Below, one piece after another: positions 37,750 to 48,962 of a stretch of DNA of 64,000 nt (position 1 is its first letter; each line of letters begins with the position of its first letter). The notes under the pieces were generated by a model. It saw only the letters and a program-made list of their open reading frames with translations. It was not told the origin of the DNA and made no database searches. This DNA is from Vombatus ursinus (taxonomy: Eukaryota; Chordata; Mammalia; Diprotodontia; Vombatidae): assembly GCF_900497805.2 (NCBI RefSeq), contig NW_020954719.1:558001-622000 (forward strand), written 5' to 3'. The position numbers were made by a program, and so were the translations under genes.

Positions 37750-37925
37750 ATAGATGGAAGCAGCAGCATGATGTAGTAGAAAGAAGGCTGGATTTGGATT
37801 TGAATCACAACTCTGCCACTTGACCTTAAACAAGTCACTTAACTTCACCAGACCTCAGCTTCTTCATCTGTAAAGTAAAAGGGTTGGACTACACAACTTC
37901 AAGGGCACTTTCAGTTCTCAATCTG
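37750..37925 (+). repeat. MIR SINE
   Basis: GATTTGAATCACAACTCTGC, CAAGTCACTTAACTTCACCA and CTCAGCTTCTTCATCTGTAA follow MIR order. Confidence 0.82.
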
Positions 37926-37999
37926 GATGATGAAGTCAACATCCAAAACCCTTGGCAGAATAGTACTGAGCAAAATTTAATAAAATTAAATAGAAGTGG

Positions 38000-38225
38000 G
38001 TAGAATAGAATAGGGTAGGGCACTGGAGTCAAGAGACTCAGATTGAAATTCTGCCTCAGATGTGATGTGACTGTGATTACCAACTAGTCATTTCTCCTCA
38101 GTGAGGCTAAGTTCCCTCATAAGAGAGAAGATAACACTTGCACTATCTTCATCATGGAGTTGTTGTTTATAAAAAAAAAGCATTTTGCAAATCTTAACAC
38201 CCCAAGTATCAGTTATTATGATTAC
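38000..38225 (+). repeat. MIR SINE, second copy
   Basis: GGGCACTGGAGTCAAGAGAC, ATTCTGCCTCAGATGTGA, AAGCATTTTGCAAATCTTAA. Lies about 150 bp downstream, in DNM1L orientation, of exon 2. Confidence 0.65.
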
Positions 38226-38373
38226 TTTCCTCAATCTTTGGTGCAGTCACTAATTTCTAGTTATCATTAATCAACAATAAACAACATTATCTTCAATCTA
38301 TTTTCTTTTAAGGACAAAACTACAAAGGTGAAATGCTAGAATAGTTCAAATACTACAAATGACTAATACTTAC

Positions 38374-38521
38374 CATTTTCATCTCCAGATGTTTTTCCTC
38401 TATCTTCTGGTGAAACATGGACCAGCTGTAGGATAAGGGGTCTCCTGGTGACAACTCCAGTACCTCTTGGGAGTAGGTCCCTCCCTACAAGGCTTTCTAA
38501 TACTGAGCTTTTTCCACTGCT
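38374..38521 (-). CDS. DNM1L: DNM1L exon 2 (residues 35-84)
   Basis: A 148-nt exon, phase 0 to phase 1. It encodes [37 protein letters not shown], then [12 protein letters not shown] and the first base of Gly84. GTQ at the end of exon 1 plus SSGKSS forms the P-loop (G1; Lys38, Ser39). Thr59 is the G2 switch-1 threonine. Acceptor TATTTTCAG, donor GTAAGT. Recalled human DRP1 has VSQEDKRKTTGEENG, so the end of this exon, the 80-loop, is the most diverged part of the otherwise near-identical domain. Intron 1 upstream is 13,008 bp, and intron 2 to the cassette is 29,912 bp. Confidence 0.97.
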
Positions 38522-38529
38522 CTGAAAAT

Positions 38530-39380
38530 AAAACACGTATAGCTGTGAGCTTCTTAAAAAATTCTTTACAATGCTATAAAACTGTTAACAATTCAGCACA
38601 TAAAGAAATGTTCTTTCAAAGTAAAGTAATTTGATTTGAACCTTGATTTTGAAATTACTGTAAATATTATAAAGATGTATTTTGTCTCTCTGTTCAATTA
38701 TTCCTTTACTTGCTCTAAAAAGAAACTCCCCAATCAATAAACCATTAGCTAACCTAGCCAAAAAAAGAAAGAAAATTCTATTACCAAAATAAAAACTGGA
38801 CAAGGTAAATTTACAAGAGAGAAAATAAAAAGAAAAATCAAAATACATAAGCAGTAGCAAAAATGAAAATTCACAGAAAACTGATGAATATTACCAAAAA
38901 ATATCATTCAAACAAAATAAGTAGAAATCTTAAATGACTTAATCTCAGAACAATCAACACTGCCAAAGCAGGGTGGAGGGTAGGGTATAGAAAGTGGGAG
39001 ACAGAAAATGTGGACATGAAAATAAAATAGAATTTTTTAAAAAGTATATATTTAGATTAAGAATAGAAACAGACAATCTGGGAAGGTGGGGGAGTAGGTT
39101 AGAAATTTCCAGGCTCTCCAGATTTCCTCCACAAACAGACAGAAAATTGCCATGAAATGAATGGAGAGCAGAAAAACAAAGGGATAAAGCAGTCGTTCTC
39201 CTAAGATAATTTGAGAGGCCCTCAGAAAAAGACAGTGCCTCCTGGACTGAGGTTTGGCCTTCATGAAGTATAGGCACCTACCTATAGGCCAACTCTATTG
39301 AATCAAAAAACAGTAGGCTCTGTGGGTAGTTCCATTGGAAAGCAGACTAAGCCTCAAGGAATTTCACCTCACAAACCTTT
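38530..39380. other. Intron 1 sequence, nothing recognised
   Basis: AT-rich, no clear repeat. The frames near 38950-39280 on the minus strand have no family resemblance. Confidence 0.45.
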
Positions 39381-39384
39381 TACA

Positions 39385-41350
39385 AACTCTTTGAAAACTA
39401 GAATTGGGCAAGAGAAATCGAATCGAATGACATTATAAGACACCAAGAAATAATAAAACTATGAAAAAATAGAAGAGAATCTGAAACATCTTATTGGAAA
39501 AACAACTAATCTGGAGAACAGATCAAGGAGAGACATATAAGAATTGTTGGACTACCTGAAAGTTATGATCAAGAAAAGAATATAGATATAATATTACAAG
39601 AAATTATTAAGGAAAATTGCCCTGAAGTTCTAAAACAAGAGGAGTAAAGTAGAAATAGAACAAATCTACCATTCACCACCTGAAAGAGATCCCGGGGGTA
39701 ACTTACAGGAAATGTCATAGCCAAGTTTAAAAACTCCCAGGTTAAAGAGAAAATATTGCAAGCAACAAGAAAAAAACAATTTAAATACTGCAGAAATGCA
39801 GTCAGGATTTCACAAGACCTAGCACCTTCTAATCTAAAAGACCATGGGTCCTAGAACATTATATTTTTAAGAGCAAAAGAGATGGGGTTGCATCCAAGAA
39901 TAACTTACCCAGCAAAGTTGTGTATAATCATGAATAAAAAAAAAATGGACATCTGATGAACTGAAAGACTTTCAGATACTTGTAACAAAAAGACCAGAAG
40001 TCAATGGAAAATTTGATATAAAAGATCCAGAAGAAATATAAGGAAAACATTAAACACTAATTATAAGGCACTCATTAACATTAAACAGCTTATTTATTAT
40101 ATATATGAAAATGTTATTAGTATTCTTTTTTTTTTTGATGGGGCAATTGGGGTTAAATGACTTGCCCAGGGTCACACAGCTAAGTGTCAAGTGTCTGAAG
40201 CTCTATTTGAACTCAGGTCTTCCTGACTCCAAAGCCAAAGCACTATCCAATGCTGCCTAGCTGCCTCTGTTATTAGTATTCTTAAAACTGTCACTACTAA
40301 CCTAATTTGAAAAAAAGGTTAGGGCTGAACTGTGTATGATGGGGTGATTTTAAAAAACAAAATTGGGTGGGACAAGGTAAAAGGAAGCAATTATAAAAAT
40401 GGGGCACAAAAAGAACAAATACAGAGGAAGCAGGAGGGGGTGGAGGGCTGGTAATGCTGGAACCTTACTCTCATCTGGGTTAAAGAGGAAACTGTATATC
40501 TGGAAGAGTATAGAAGTTTTCTAAACATGCAAAGGGTGGAGAAGAGACTTTTAGAGGTGTATGTAGTGGGACTTGGGGAAGAGGATGAGGAGCGTCTTGG
40601 AGGGGTGGATGAAGCAGTGGGTGGAAGAGTGGGGGAGAAGATAAAGTAACAGAGATAGAGTAAAAAGAGAGAGTGAGAAAGAAAACAGTGAGTAAAAATA
40701 AGATGGGAAATTGACAAATAGTAATTATAACTGTGAATGTGAATGGGATGTTTATAGCAGCTCTCTTTGTGGTGGCAAAGAACGGGACATTGCAGGGATT
40801 CCCATCAATTGGAGGATGACTGAAAAAGTTGCAGTGTATGGTTCTGATAGGATACTACTGTGCTGTAAGAAATGATAAGCTTGATGATCTTCGAAAGGCA
40901 AGGAAATACTTGCATGAAATGATGAAAAGCAAAGTAAGTAGAATCAAGAGAACACTGTATACAGCAACAGCAATATTGATTTAAGAGTGACTTTGAGCGA
41001 CTATTATTTTGACTATAATAAACACCTAATTAACTATAAAGGACATATGAATAAAGACATTATCTGCATCCAGAGAAATGATAAATAGAAGCACATTTAG
41101 AATAATTTTACATATACATGTACACACACACACACACACACACCTATTTGTATCGAATAGTAGCTATCTTTGGGGGGGAGAAAAAAGAAAAAAAAGAAAT
41201 TTACATGATAACATATAATTGGAGGGAAGATCAAGTTGTACATGGTAGATCTGCAATTTCATGTACAATCATCTGTTTTATTGTACTGTGTTATGGAAAT
41301 GCTTGTTTTGTTCCATGAATTGAAAATAAAATAAATTTTAAAAAAAGTGT
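39385..41350 (+). mobile_element. L1 with most of ORF2 missing
   Basis: ORF1 mid and C-terminal parts (VGLPESYDQEKN-like about 39550, IYHSPPERD about 39665, ITQ-like region to about 40030), inter-ORF region, the first codons of ORF2 (MGMFIAALFVVAKN across the joint at about 40749), then directly the ORF2 C-terminal end and 3' UTR to an A-rich tail at about 41345. About 3 kb of ORF2 is absent. A SINE (40128-40267) is inserted after ORF1. Confidence 0.8.
40128..40267 (-). mobile_element. Marsupial tRNA-derived SINE with perfect target duplication
   Basis: Antisense SINE between two exact copies of TGTTATTAGTATTCTT (40112-40127 and 40268-40283). Confidence 0.95.
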
Positions 41351-41512
41351 TTATATTTAAAATCAAGAGCTGTGCATTGTTTATGATGAACAAATAAAGC
41401 TTTTTAGTACAAAAAGTAGTAAAGCAAGGATATCCCTCTATTATTTGCCAGAGTTCTAAAAATAACAGCCATAGTAATAAGACAAAAGAATATGTTAAAG
41501 GTAATGAAGAGG

Positions 41513-42072
41513 TGTGGGGGTGCTAACACCCCAAGAATGCCAAGGCAGAACTGCCTGGAACGAATTCACACACTCAAGCCCTCTTTCAGTCAAGTGGCAA
41601 TTTACTGTAAGGTCAATAGTAGTGCGTGAAGTTCCTTTGGGGAACTTGCAAATTAATGGGGGTGAATCTAAAGCTTATATAGAAAAGGAACAGGGAAAGG
41701 AATAAGTAGATATTGCAAGGGGTCCAGGTGTCTTGGGAGCAGGCATCAGTGATCTATGGATGGGAAAATGTAGGGAGCTTTGCAGAGATAACTTTGTTGA
41801 TACCAGATACGGAGGGAGAAAAGAGTTTTTTGTTTAGTTGCCAGAGGCATGGACCTTGGGGATCTTGTGCCAATAGAGTCCTTGGACCATCCAGGGACAA
41901 AAATCCTTGGGTCAGGCACCCCTGTGTCTGTTCTGATAAGAGAATGTGTTTTGCAACAAGAGAAAATTTTCTCACAGGGCAGGGGCCTATGGGCCCACTG
42001 AGAAACTGGAAGGCTTCCAGAGACATGATCTTAGGGCTGGGGCCAGAGCACCCATCAGTAAGAACATCAACA
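41513..42072 (-). mobile_element. Solo LTR of an endogenous retrovirus
   Basis: 560 bp starting TG and ending CA, between 6-bp target duplications AAGAGG (41507-41512 and 42073-42078). The minus orientation is suggested by CTATATAAGC as TATA box and by a terminus ending GTGTTAGCACCCCCACA. A 6-bp duplication suits a class II (beta-like) element. No internal viral genes are present. Open frames within it (such as 41713-42111) are chance. It inserted into an already old L1. Confidence 0.82.
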
Positions 42073-42197
42073 AAGAGGGGACACCATTATCTTTATATGA
42101 AAATGACATGATGGTATACTTGGAAAAACAGAATCAGGAAAGAAACTGAAGTGATCAATAGCTTCAGCAAGGGAACAGAATGAAAAAAAAAAAATCA

Positions 42198-42343
42198 GGG
42201 GCACCTAGGTGGCGCAGTGGATAGAGTACCAGCCCCGAAGTCAGGAGGACCTGAATTCGAATCCGGCCTCAGACCAAACACTTGACACTTACTAGCTGTG
42301 TGACCTTGGCCAACCCCAATTGCCTAAAAAAAAAAAAAAAAGA
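42198..42343 (+). mobile_element. Marsupial tRNA-derived SINE
   Basis: GGGCACCTAGGTGGCGCAGT head, GGACCTGAATTCGAATCCGG B-box region, and a run of A at the end. Inserted in L1. Confidence 0.92.
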
Positions 42344-43009
42344 ATAAGGCACAATCTTTAAAAAAAAAAATCCACAAAACCATCAACATTTTATACAATA
42401 CTAACAAAAGAAAAAAGAAATTCCACCCAAAATAACTATAAAACAAAGTGTTCCTTAAAGAATACAAAAAAAAAAAAAAAAGATACCTGGATGAAAAGAA
42501 GCATGGATGAAGGGGGAATAGCACTTCCAGACCTCAAACTATATTATAAAGCAATCATAAGAACCATCCAATATTGGTTTAAAAAAAAAAAAAGACAGAT
42601 GGAACAGACAAGACAAGGGAGAATCAGAAGCAACAGAATTCATTAACTCAGTGTGTGATAAAGTGGAAAACATAAATTACCTAGGAAAAACTCCTTATTT
42701 AAGAAAAAAACTACTAGGAAAACTGCAAAGAAGTCTGGTAGCAATGAGGCTTAAACCAATACCTTATACATATATATATATATATTCCACAATAAATTCT
42801 AAATGATACATAACCCCATTATTAAAGATCATATTATTTAAAAAAGTATTATTCCTCTCACAGCTATGACGAGACATAAGGAATTTAAAAAGATAATACA
42901 GATAACTTTAATTACATGATAATGAAAGGCTTCTGCAGAGAAAACATTAATGCATCTAAGAAAGAAACAACTGAACAGGAAAAAAACACTTTGAATCAAA
43001 TTGCTTTAA

Positions 43010-43550
43010 TGATGGTCTAATATTGCCTCAAGTGAAATTTAGATAAACTGAGGCACAAAGTTCACAGCACATTGAATTTATTCAAGGCTAGCAGTTACCA
43101 AAAAAAGCTCCCCCGCAAGCCAAAAGACCATAAATCAGGGCAGGTATCTTATTATAGACAAAACAAAGAGCATCTGGAGAGAAAAAAAAAAATAGAAGAC
43201 AGCACCATAGATGGGAAAAATAATGATTGGTTACGAAGCTTACAGCATCATAGGCATAAGGAACAATATGATTGCCTGGAAACTGGGAATGAGGGGAGAG
43301 CAATAATCCATCATCCTGTTGCTATAGAAATATTTACTGTTTTGCGTATATCTGCAAGGACAATTTAGATAGTGGACCAGACTACCCTGGATAACAGAGC
43401 AGACTCCCTGGTGTCCACTGGCATCTTTCAAGAATAACAGACTTCCACATGGCCTCTGTCTTATAAATCCTGTGTTTAGAAGACGACTAGAGACAGTAGC
43501 TGTGAGCTTGAGGGAAAGGGACATGGGAGCTATATGTATATGGGCCTCAT
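43010..43550 (-). mobile_element. Possible LTR fragment
   Basis: On the minus strand there is a CCAATCA box, then TATAATAAGATACC, a GGGG-rich stretch and AATAAA, spaced as in an LTR. Ends and target duplication are not resolved. An old fossil if real. Confidence 0.35.
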
Positions 43551-43684
43551 TGCCTAAGGCCATCAGTTTGTTTTTTATGTCTTTGATGGCAGCAGTACAA
43601 AGACCTCACTTTCATAATGTAATACTCCTGATACTTTGCTTAATGACATTTTTTGTGAAAGACTTCATGAGGCAATTCGAATAG

Positions 43685-43930
43685 AATATTGGGCTGGGAT
43701 TTGGGAAATAGATTCTGAATCATCCTGCTCTTCAGTAAATTAATTGTGTGACTTTGGGCAAGTCACCTCTGCACTTCACTCTCCCTATCTGTAAAATGAC
43801 AGCAATACCTACCCCTATTTACCAACCTCACAGGGTTGTTGTGGGGATTAATTAGATATAAAGTCTGTAAAATATTTGAGTTCCCTGGAGAACAGCTCAA
43901 TATAAATACAAAATATCCTATTAAAGTTGG
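43685..43930 (+). repeat. MIR SINE
   Basis: TGTGACTTTGGGCAAGTCAC, CCCTATCTGTAAAATGACAG and CTCACAGGGTTGTTGTGGGG are classical MIR words. Confidence 0.85.
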
Positions 43931-43968
43931 TTTATTTGTGCAAAAAAAAAAATAAAATAACAGACTTC

Positions 43969-44921
43969 CAAATTAAAGCTACCTATAGTCATATGAAAAA
44001 ATGTTTTAAATCACTATTGATTTGAGAAATACAAATTAAAACAACTCTGAGGTACCATATCACACCTATCAGATTGGCTAATATGACAGAAAAGGAAAAA
44101 GATAAATGTTGGAGAAGATGTGGGAAAATTGGAACTCTCTAATGCACTGTTGGTGGAGTTGTGAACTGATTCAACCATTCTGGAGAGCAATTTGGAACTA
44201 TGCCCAATGGGCTATAAAACTGTGTATACTCTTTCATCCAGCAATACCACTATTAGGCCTGCATCCCAAAGAGATCATAAAGGAAAAAGATCCATATGTA
44301 CAAAAATATTTGTAGCATCTCTGTTTGTGGTGGCAAAGAAAATTGGGGGGATGCCCAACAATTGGGGAATGGCTGAACAAATTGTAGTATATGAATGTAA
44401 TGCAGTACTATTATTCTATAAGAAATGATAAGCAAGTAGATTTCAGAAAAACCTGGAAAGATTTACATGAATTGATGCTGAGTGAAGTGAGCAGAACCAG
44501 AACACCGTACACAATAACAGAAATATTGTGCAATGATCAACTATGAAAGACTTAGCTCTTCTCGACAATGCAATGATCCAAGACAATTCTAAGGAACTCA
44601 AGAGGGAAAATGCTGACCACATACAGAAAAAGAACTATGAAATCTGAATGCAAATTGAAGCATACTATTTTCACTTTTTTTTTCTTTCTCGTGGTTTTTT
44701 CCTTTTGTTCTGAGTCTTCTTTCACAACATGACTAATGTGGAAATATGTTTAACATGATTGTACACGTATAACCTATAACATGTTATAACCTACTTGCTG
44801 TCTTAGGGAGGGAGAGAGAAAAATTTGGAGCCCAAAATTTTACAAAGATGGATGTTAAAAATTATCTTTACGTGTACTTGGTGGAAAAATCAGATACTGT
44901 TAAGTTAAAAAAAAAAAAAGA
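43969..44921 (+). mobile_element. 5'-truncated L1 3' end with target duplication
   Basis: ORF2 C-terminal words (TTGGAACTATGCCCAATGGG; the frame reads ATICSSGELIQPF-type and YAQWAIKLCILFHPAIPLLG at 44195-44260) and a 3' UTR ending in an A-run at about 44920. Flanked by AATAACAGACTTCC (43955-43968) and AATAATAGACTTCC (about 44922-44935), a slightly diverged target duplication. Confidence 0.85.
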
Positions 44922-45250
44922 ATAATAGACTTCCTTGAGGCAAGAATAAAACAGTGATTAGCACAAGAACTGAACTTCTAAACTTAACTCAGAGACAATG
45001 AGAGATTGACAGGAAAGCTGAATTTCCAAACTTAACTCTGAGACAAATGGAACACGACATATGCAGTTACAAAAACATCAGCAGTAATATAGAATAAAAT
45101 CCATAACAAAATAGAATCAATTACAAAAATGGAGACCATATCAATTTTCTCAGTATCTAAGATATATAAACAATTAATAAATATGTATAATAAACATTCC
45201 CCAGTAGAAAAGTGGTCCAAGGATATGAACTCTCAAAAAAACTGCAAGGT

Positions 45251-45399
45251 GGGGCAGCTAGGTGGCTCTGTGGATAGAGCACTGGCCCTGAAGTCAGGAG
45301 GACCTGAGTTCAAATCCAGCATCAGATCAAACACTTGACACTAGCTGTGCGACCCTGGGCAACTCACCTAACCCCAATTGCCCCAAAAAACAAAAAAAC
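45251..45399 (+). mobile_element. Marsupial tRNA-derived SINE
   Basis: GGGGCAGCTAGGTGGCTCTG head. Target duplication CTGCAAGGT (45242-45250) and CTGCAAAGT (45400-45408). Confidence 0.92.
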
Positions 45400-45703
45400 C
45401 TGCAAAGTAATCACAACCACATGGAAAAAATGTTTCAAATCACTAGTGATAAGAGAAGCACAAATCAGAACAACCCTGAAGTTTCAACTCATACCTTGTA
45501 AATCGGCAGAAATGACAAAAAATGGCTACAGTGTCAGAGGGATTATGGAATGAAATGCACACTAATATTTGTTGGAGGAGCTGTAAAATGGTATAACCAT
45601 TTTGAAAAGCATATTGGAATTATGCAAATAAAGTGACTAAAATGTCCACGCACTTTGAATCAGCAACTCTATTATTGGGTTTAACCCCCCCAAGGAAACT
45701 ATA

Positions 45704-46386
45704 CAGGCATATATCATTTTACTGCACTTCACAAATATTGCATTTTCTACAAATTGAAGATTTGTGATAACCCTGTGTTGAATAAATTCTACTGGTGCCA
45801 TTTTCCAACAGCATGTGCTCACATTGTATCTCTGTGTCACATTTTGGTAATTCTCACAATATTTCAAACTTTTTCATTATTATTATTATATCTTTATGGT
45901 TATTTGTGATCAGTGATGTTACTTCTGTAATTGTTTTGTAGTGCCATGAACCATGCCCATATAACACAGTCAACTTAACTGATAAATGTTGTGTGTGTTC
46001 TAACCAATCCACTGACTGTCATCCCCAGTCCCTCTCCCTCTCCCTGAAACACTACAATACTAAAATTAGGCCAATTAATAACCCTACAAGGGCCTCTAAG
46101 TGTTCAAGTGAAAGGAAGAGTCAATAGAGGCAGCAAACTTCATTGGTGTCTTATTGTAAGAAATTGTCAGTCACCTCAATCTTTGTAAACACCATCCTGA
46201 TCAGTCAGCAGCCATCAACAATGAGGTAAGACTCTCCAGCAGCTAAAAAGATTACAACTGGCTGAAGGCTCAGATGATTGTTAGCAATTTTAAAGTATTT
46301 TTCAATTAAGGTATGTATGTTGTTTTTTTTAGGCATAACACTACTGCACACTTAATAGACTACAGTATAATATAAACATTGCTTTT
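45704..46386 (+). mobile_element. Tigger1-like (pogo) DNA transposon, internally deleted
   Basis: Starts CAGGCATATATCATTTTACT and follows the Tigger1 5' region (CAACAGCATGTGCTCACATT, GTGTCACATTTTGGTAATTC, GGCCAATTAATAACCCTACA, AAGTGTTCAAGTGAAAGGAA). It then jumps to the 3' region (CATCCTGATCAGTCAGCAGC, GCTGAAGGCTCAGATGATTG, CACACTTAATAGACTACAGT). The transposase gene between is missing, so it is non-autonomous. A SINE is inserted near its right end. Tigger1 elements are cut-and-paste TA-target transposons shared across therian mammals. Confidence 0.9.
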
Positions 46387-46535
46387 TTTTTTTTAGGCAA
46401 TTAGCGTTAAGTGACTTGCCCGGGGTCACACCGCTGGTAAGCTGTCAAGTGTTTGGTCTGAGGCCACATTTGAACTCAGGTCCACCTGACTTCAGGGCCA
46501 GTGCTCCATCCACTGCGCCACCTAGCTGCCCCTTC
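46387..46535 (-). mobile_element. Marsupial tRNA-derived SINE
   Basis: Antisense copy between AACATTGCTTTT (46375-46386) and AACATCGCTTTT (46536-46547), inside the Tigger remnant. Confidence 0.92.
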
Positions 46536-46569
46536 AACATCGCTTTTAAAACATAAATTGCAGGTGGGT

Positions 46570-46900
46570 TTTTGATAAACACAGTAAGAAACAAATTACT
46601 TGGAGGAGGACTCCCTTTTTTGACAAGAATTTCTAAGAAATTTAGAAAGCAGCTCGGCAAAAACTAGACCTATACCAACCTCTTATAACAGGGGTGGGGA
46701 TCCTGTGGCCCTCCAGGTCCTCAAGTGTGGCCCCTCTGACTGAATCCAAACTTCACAGAACAAATTCCCTTAATAAAAGGATTTGTCAGACTTCTGCCAT
46801 ATACCAAAATTTAGCTTAAAACAGATAAAATGAATATAAATATTCCAGAGAATGAAATCATATTATCCTCCACAATATGGCTGGAGTGGGAGTGATCAAG
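46570..46900 (+). mobile_element. L1 ORF2 fragment around a hAT half-element
   Basis: TTGATAAACACAGTAAGAAA, GAGGAGGACTCCCTTTTTTG and ACTAGACCTATACCAACCTC read as ORF2 (FDKH ... LEEDSLF). It continues after the hAT piece with TTAGCTTAAAACAGATAAAA. Confidence 0.7.
46689..46786 (+). mobile_element. hAT MITE, half copy
   Basis: CAGGGGTGGGGATCCTGTGG, CCCTCCAGGTCCTCAAGTGT and ACTGAATCCAAACTTCACAG match the left arm of a palindromic non-autonomous hAT family common in marsupials. The right arm is absent. Confidence 0.7.
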
Positions 46901-47825
46901 AACTTACAACAGAAAAGAACTAAGGAAATGTTACCTTCTTTCCCTGGTTTACCTTAAATGCTTTTTTCCCCCACTTCCTTTTCAAGTCTTTATTAAAAGG
47001 GATGCTAAAAGGTAGGGAGAGAGAAACAATATCTTTGGAAACGAAGGTGAATAAAAATATGAGTGTAATCCGAATTCTTGTAGCCTCTTCTACAAAAGCT
47101 GTTAACTACCGTTACTATTATAAATGACAGAATCTTGACATAATGGCAAGTGTACATTGACATTCTGCTATTAGTTGACTGCGATGACTGACAAGAAATG
47201 AGTGAAGTACAATTAGAGTTTAATGGTCATGCTATGAATAGACAAGAGTCCATCATGAGAAGTTTGAAAGCTGAAAGAGAATGAAGAGACCTTTTTATTT
47301 ATGGAACTCCCTATCTTGTGAAAAGAATTAGTGAGAAAAGACTAATTGATATCCTTAGAGAAATGAATGGTGGACCTCTGTTTTAGAAGTGAAGACAGAG
47401 TAATGGTTTGAGGTGACTCTAGCTGTGATATTCTCACATGTAAAACATTGTAAATAATTATCTATGTGTTATTACAGCCAACATTAACAAATTATATACA
47501 GGCAGTAATTAATTGAGCAGATTAAGAGTTCTCATACATAGAGAGATAGGAGAAACTGCTTATACAAAGAGGTTTCTCCAGCTTATTAAAATATTCAATT
47601 AAATTGGGGTGAGGGATCAGAGCTTAAATAATTAATGAGATGTTGCAATTTAGTCATTAATTAGAAAACATTCAAATATAACTCTGGATGGGACTATATA
47701 AGCGCAAGTGAGTATAGTAAATCCCAAAAAACCCAGCTACATAAAATACGTAAAAATAAGAGTGACATTTCATGCACCAAAATTCATTTATTAAAGTGTA
47801 AATAGTTGCAGAGCAATTTTGATCA
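46900..47825. other. Intron 1 stretch, nothing firmly recognised
   Basis: AT-rich. No repeat, RNA or coding signal I can support. Confidence 0.45.
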
Positions 47826-47841
47826 ACTGTATTGGTATTTA

Positions 47842-48011
47842 TTTTTTTTCTCTGTATATTTTTTTTTGGTGAGGCAACTAGGTGAGGCAACTAAGTAACT
47901 TGCCCAGAGTCACACATCTAGTTAGTGTTATGTGTCTGAGGCTGGATTTAAACTCAGGTCCTCCTGACTTCAGGGCCACTGCTCTACCCACTGCGCCACC
48001 TAGCTGCCCCA
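47842..48011 (-). mobile_element. Marsupial tRNA-derived SINE
   Basis: Antisense SINE between exact TGTATTGGTATTTA copies (47828-47841, 48012-48025). Its tail contains a small tandem duplication of GTGAGGCAACTA. Confidence 0.95.
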
Positions 48012-48054
48012 TGTATTGGTATTTAATATCAACTTTATAATAAATCATTTTTAT

Positions 48055-48235
48055 GAGACTGTAGCATAACAGATAGAGAGCTTGCTCCAGAGTCTGGTAG
48101 ACCTGGGTTTAAGTCTCACCTCTTACAAATATGGCTGTGTAATCTTGGGCAAGTCACTAAACCTCCCTGGCCCTCAGTTTCATATTAAAATGAAATTGTT
48201 GGAATACATGACTCTTCCAGCTCTAAATGTATAAC
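48055..48235 (+). repeat. MIR SINE
   Basis: CAGAGTCTGGTAGACCTGGG, TCTTGGGCAAGTCACTAAAC and CTCCCTGGCCCTCAGTTTC. Confidence 0.8.
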
Positions 48236-48734
48236 ATATGAAATGGAGGCATCAATTGCGTACTTTTTGAAGAAGTTATGGTTTTCACAATGGTTATTTT
48301 TTTCCCTTTTCTCATAGCTCCTCCCAACTTAATGAATCTATTCATCAGGTATACTGGGAGAAATAAACTCCATTAAGTGTAAGATAAATCCTTCTTGTTC
48401 TTAAACTATTTATGCTGACACAGTATATGCCTGATTCTTTGACTTCTTGTTAAGTTCATACTTCTCCTATAAACACAGAGCTTTAAAGTTGATGGAAAGT
48501 TTCTGGTTAGCAGTGGCCTTTTGCAGCCAGGAAACAGTTCCAAAATAATATTGTTCCCTATGATACCATATAAAGATTCTTGAATATCAACTATGAAATA
48601 GAAAGATCCTTAAAATCCCAATTTTAGGAAACATGGTAAACAACATAATTTACTAAAACCTTAAGATGACTTATTCCTTTAATATTTCAAAAGGTACTTT
48701 AAGACTTTATAGTTTCTCAGAATTAACACAAGCA

Positions 48735-48962
48735 TTAACTACTACATGTTGTTGCTCAGTTTTCTTGGCAAAGATACTGAAGTGGTTTGTCATTTCCTTC
48801 TCCAGCTCATTTCACAGATGAAGAAACTGAGGCGAACAGGGTTAAGTGACTCATCCAGGATCACACATATAATAAGTGGTCTGAGGTCAGATTTGAACTC
48901 ACAAAAATGAGTCTTCCTGATTCCAGGTCCAACACTCCATCCTCTGCAACACCTAGCTGCCT
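48735..48962 (-). mobile_element. Second marsupial SINE type, antisense
   Basis: Plus strand: TTTTCTTGGCAAAGATACTG, CATTTCCTTCTCCAGCTC, GAAGAAACTGAGGCGAACAG, ending AACACCTAGCTGCCT. Longer than the common SINE and differing in its 3' half. Confidence 0.8.

Larger units (their letters stand above)
41350..45710 (+). mobile_element. Older L1 ORF2 copy in pieces, with LTR, SINE and L1 insertions
   Basis: Pieces at about 41400-41512, 42079-42197, 42345-42985 and 45040-45710 read as ORF2 from the reverse transcriptase (FARVLKITAIVIRQ) to the C-terminal domain. Interruptions are a solo LTR (41513-42072), SINEs (42198-42343, 45251-45399), an LTR-like block with a MIR, and a younger L1 3' end (43956-44921). 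Confidence 0.7.

Noticed and set aside
41713-42111. 132-codon frame resembling a gene
   Set aside because: It lies inside a solo LTR and runs over its boundary into L1; treated as chance.
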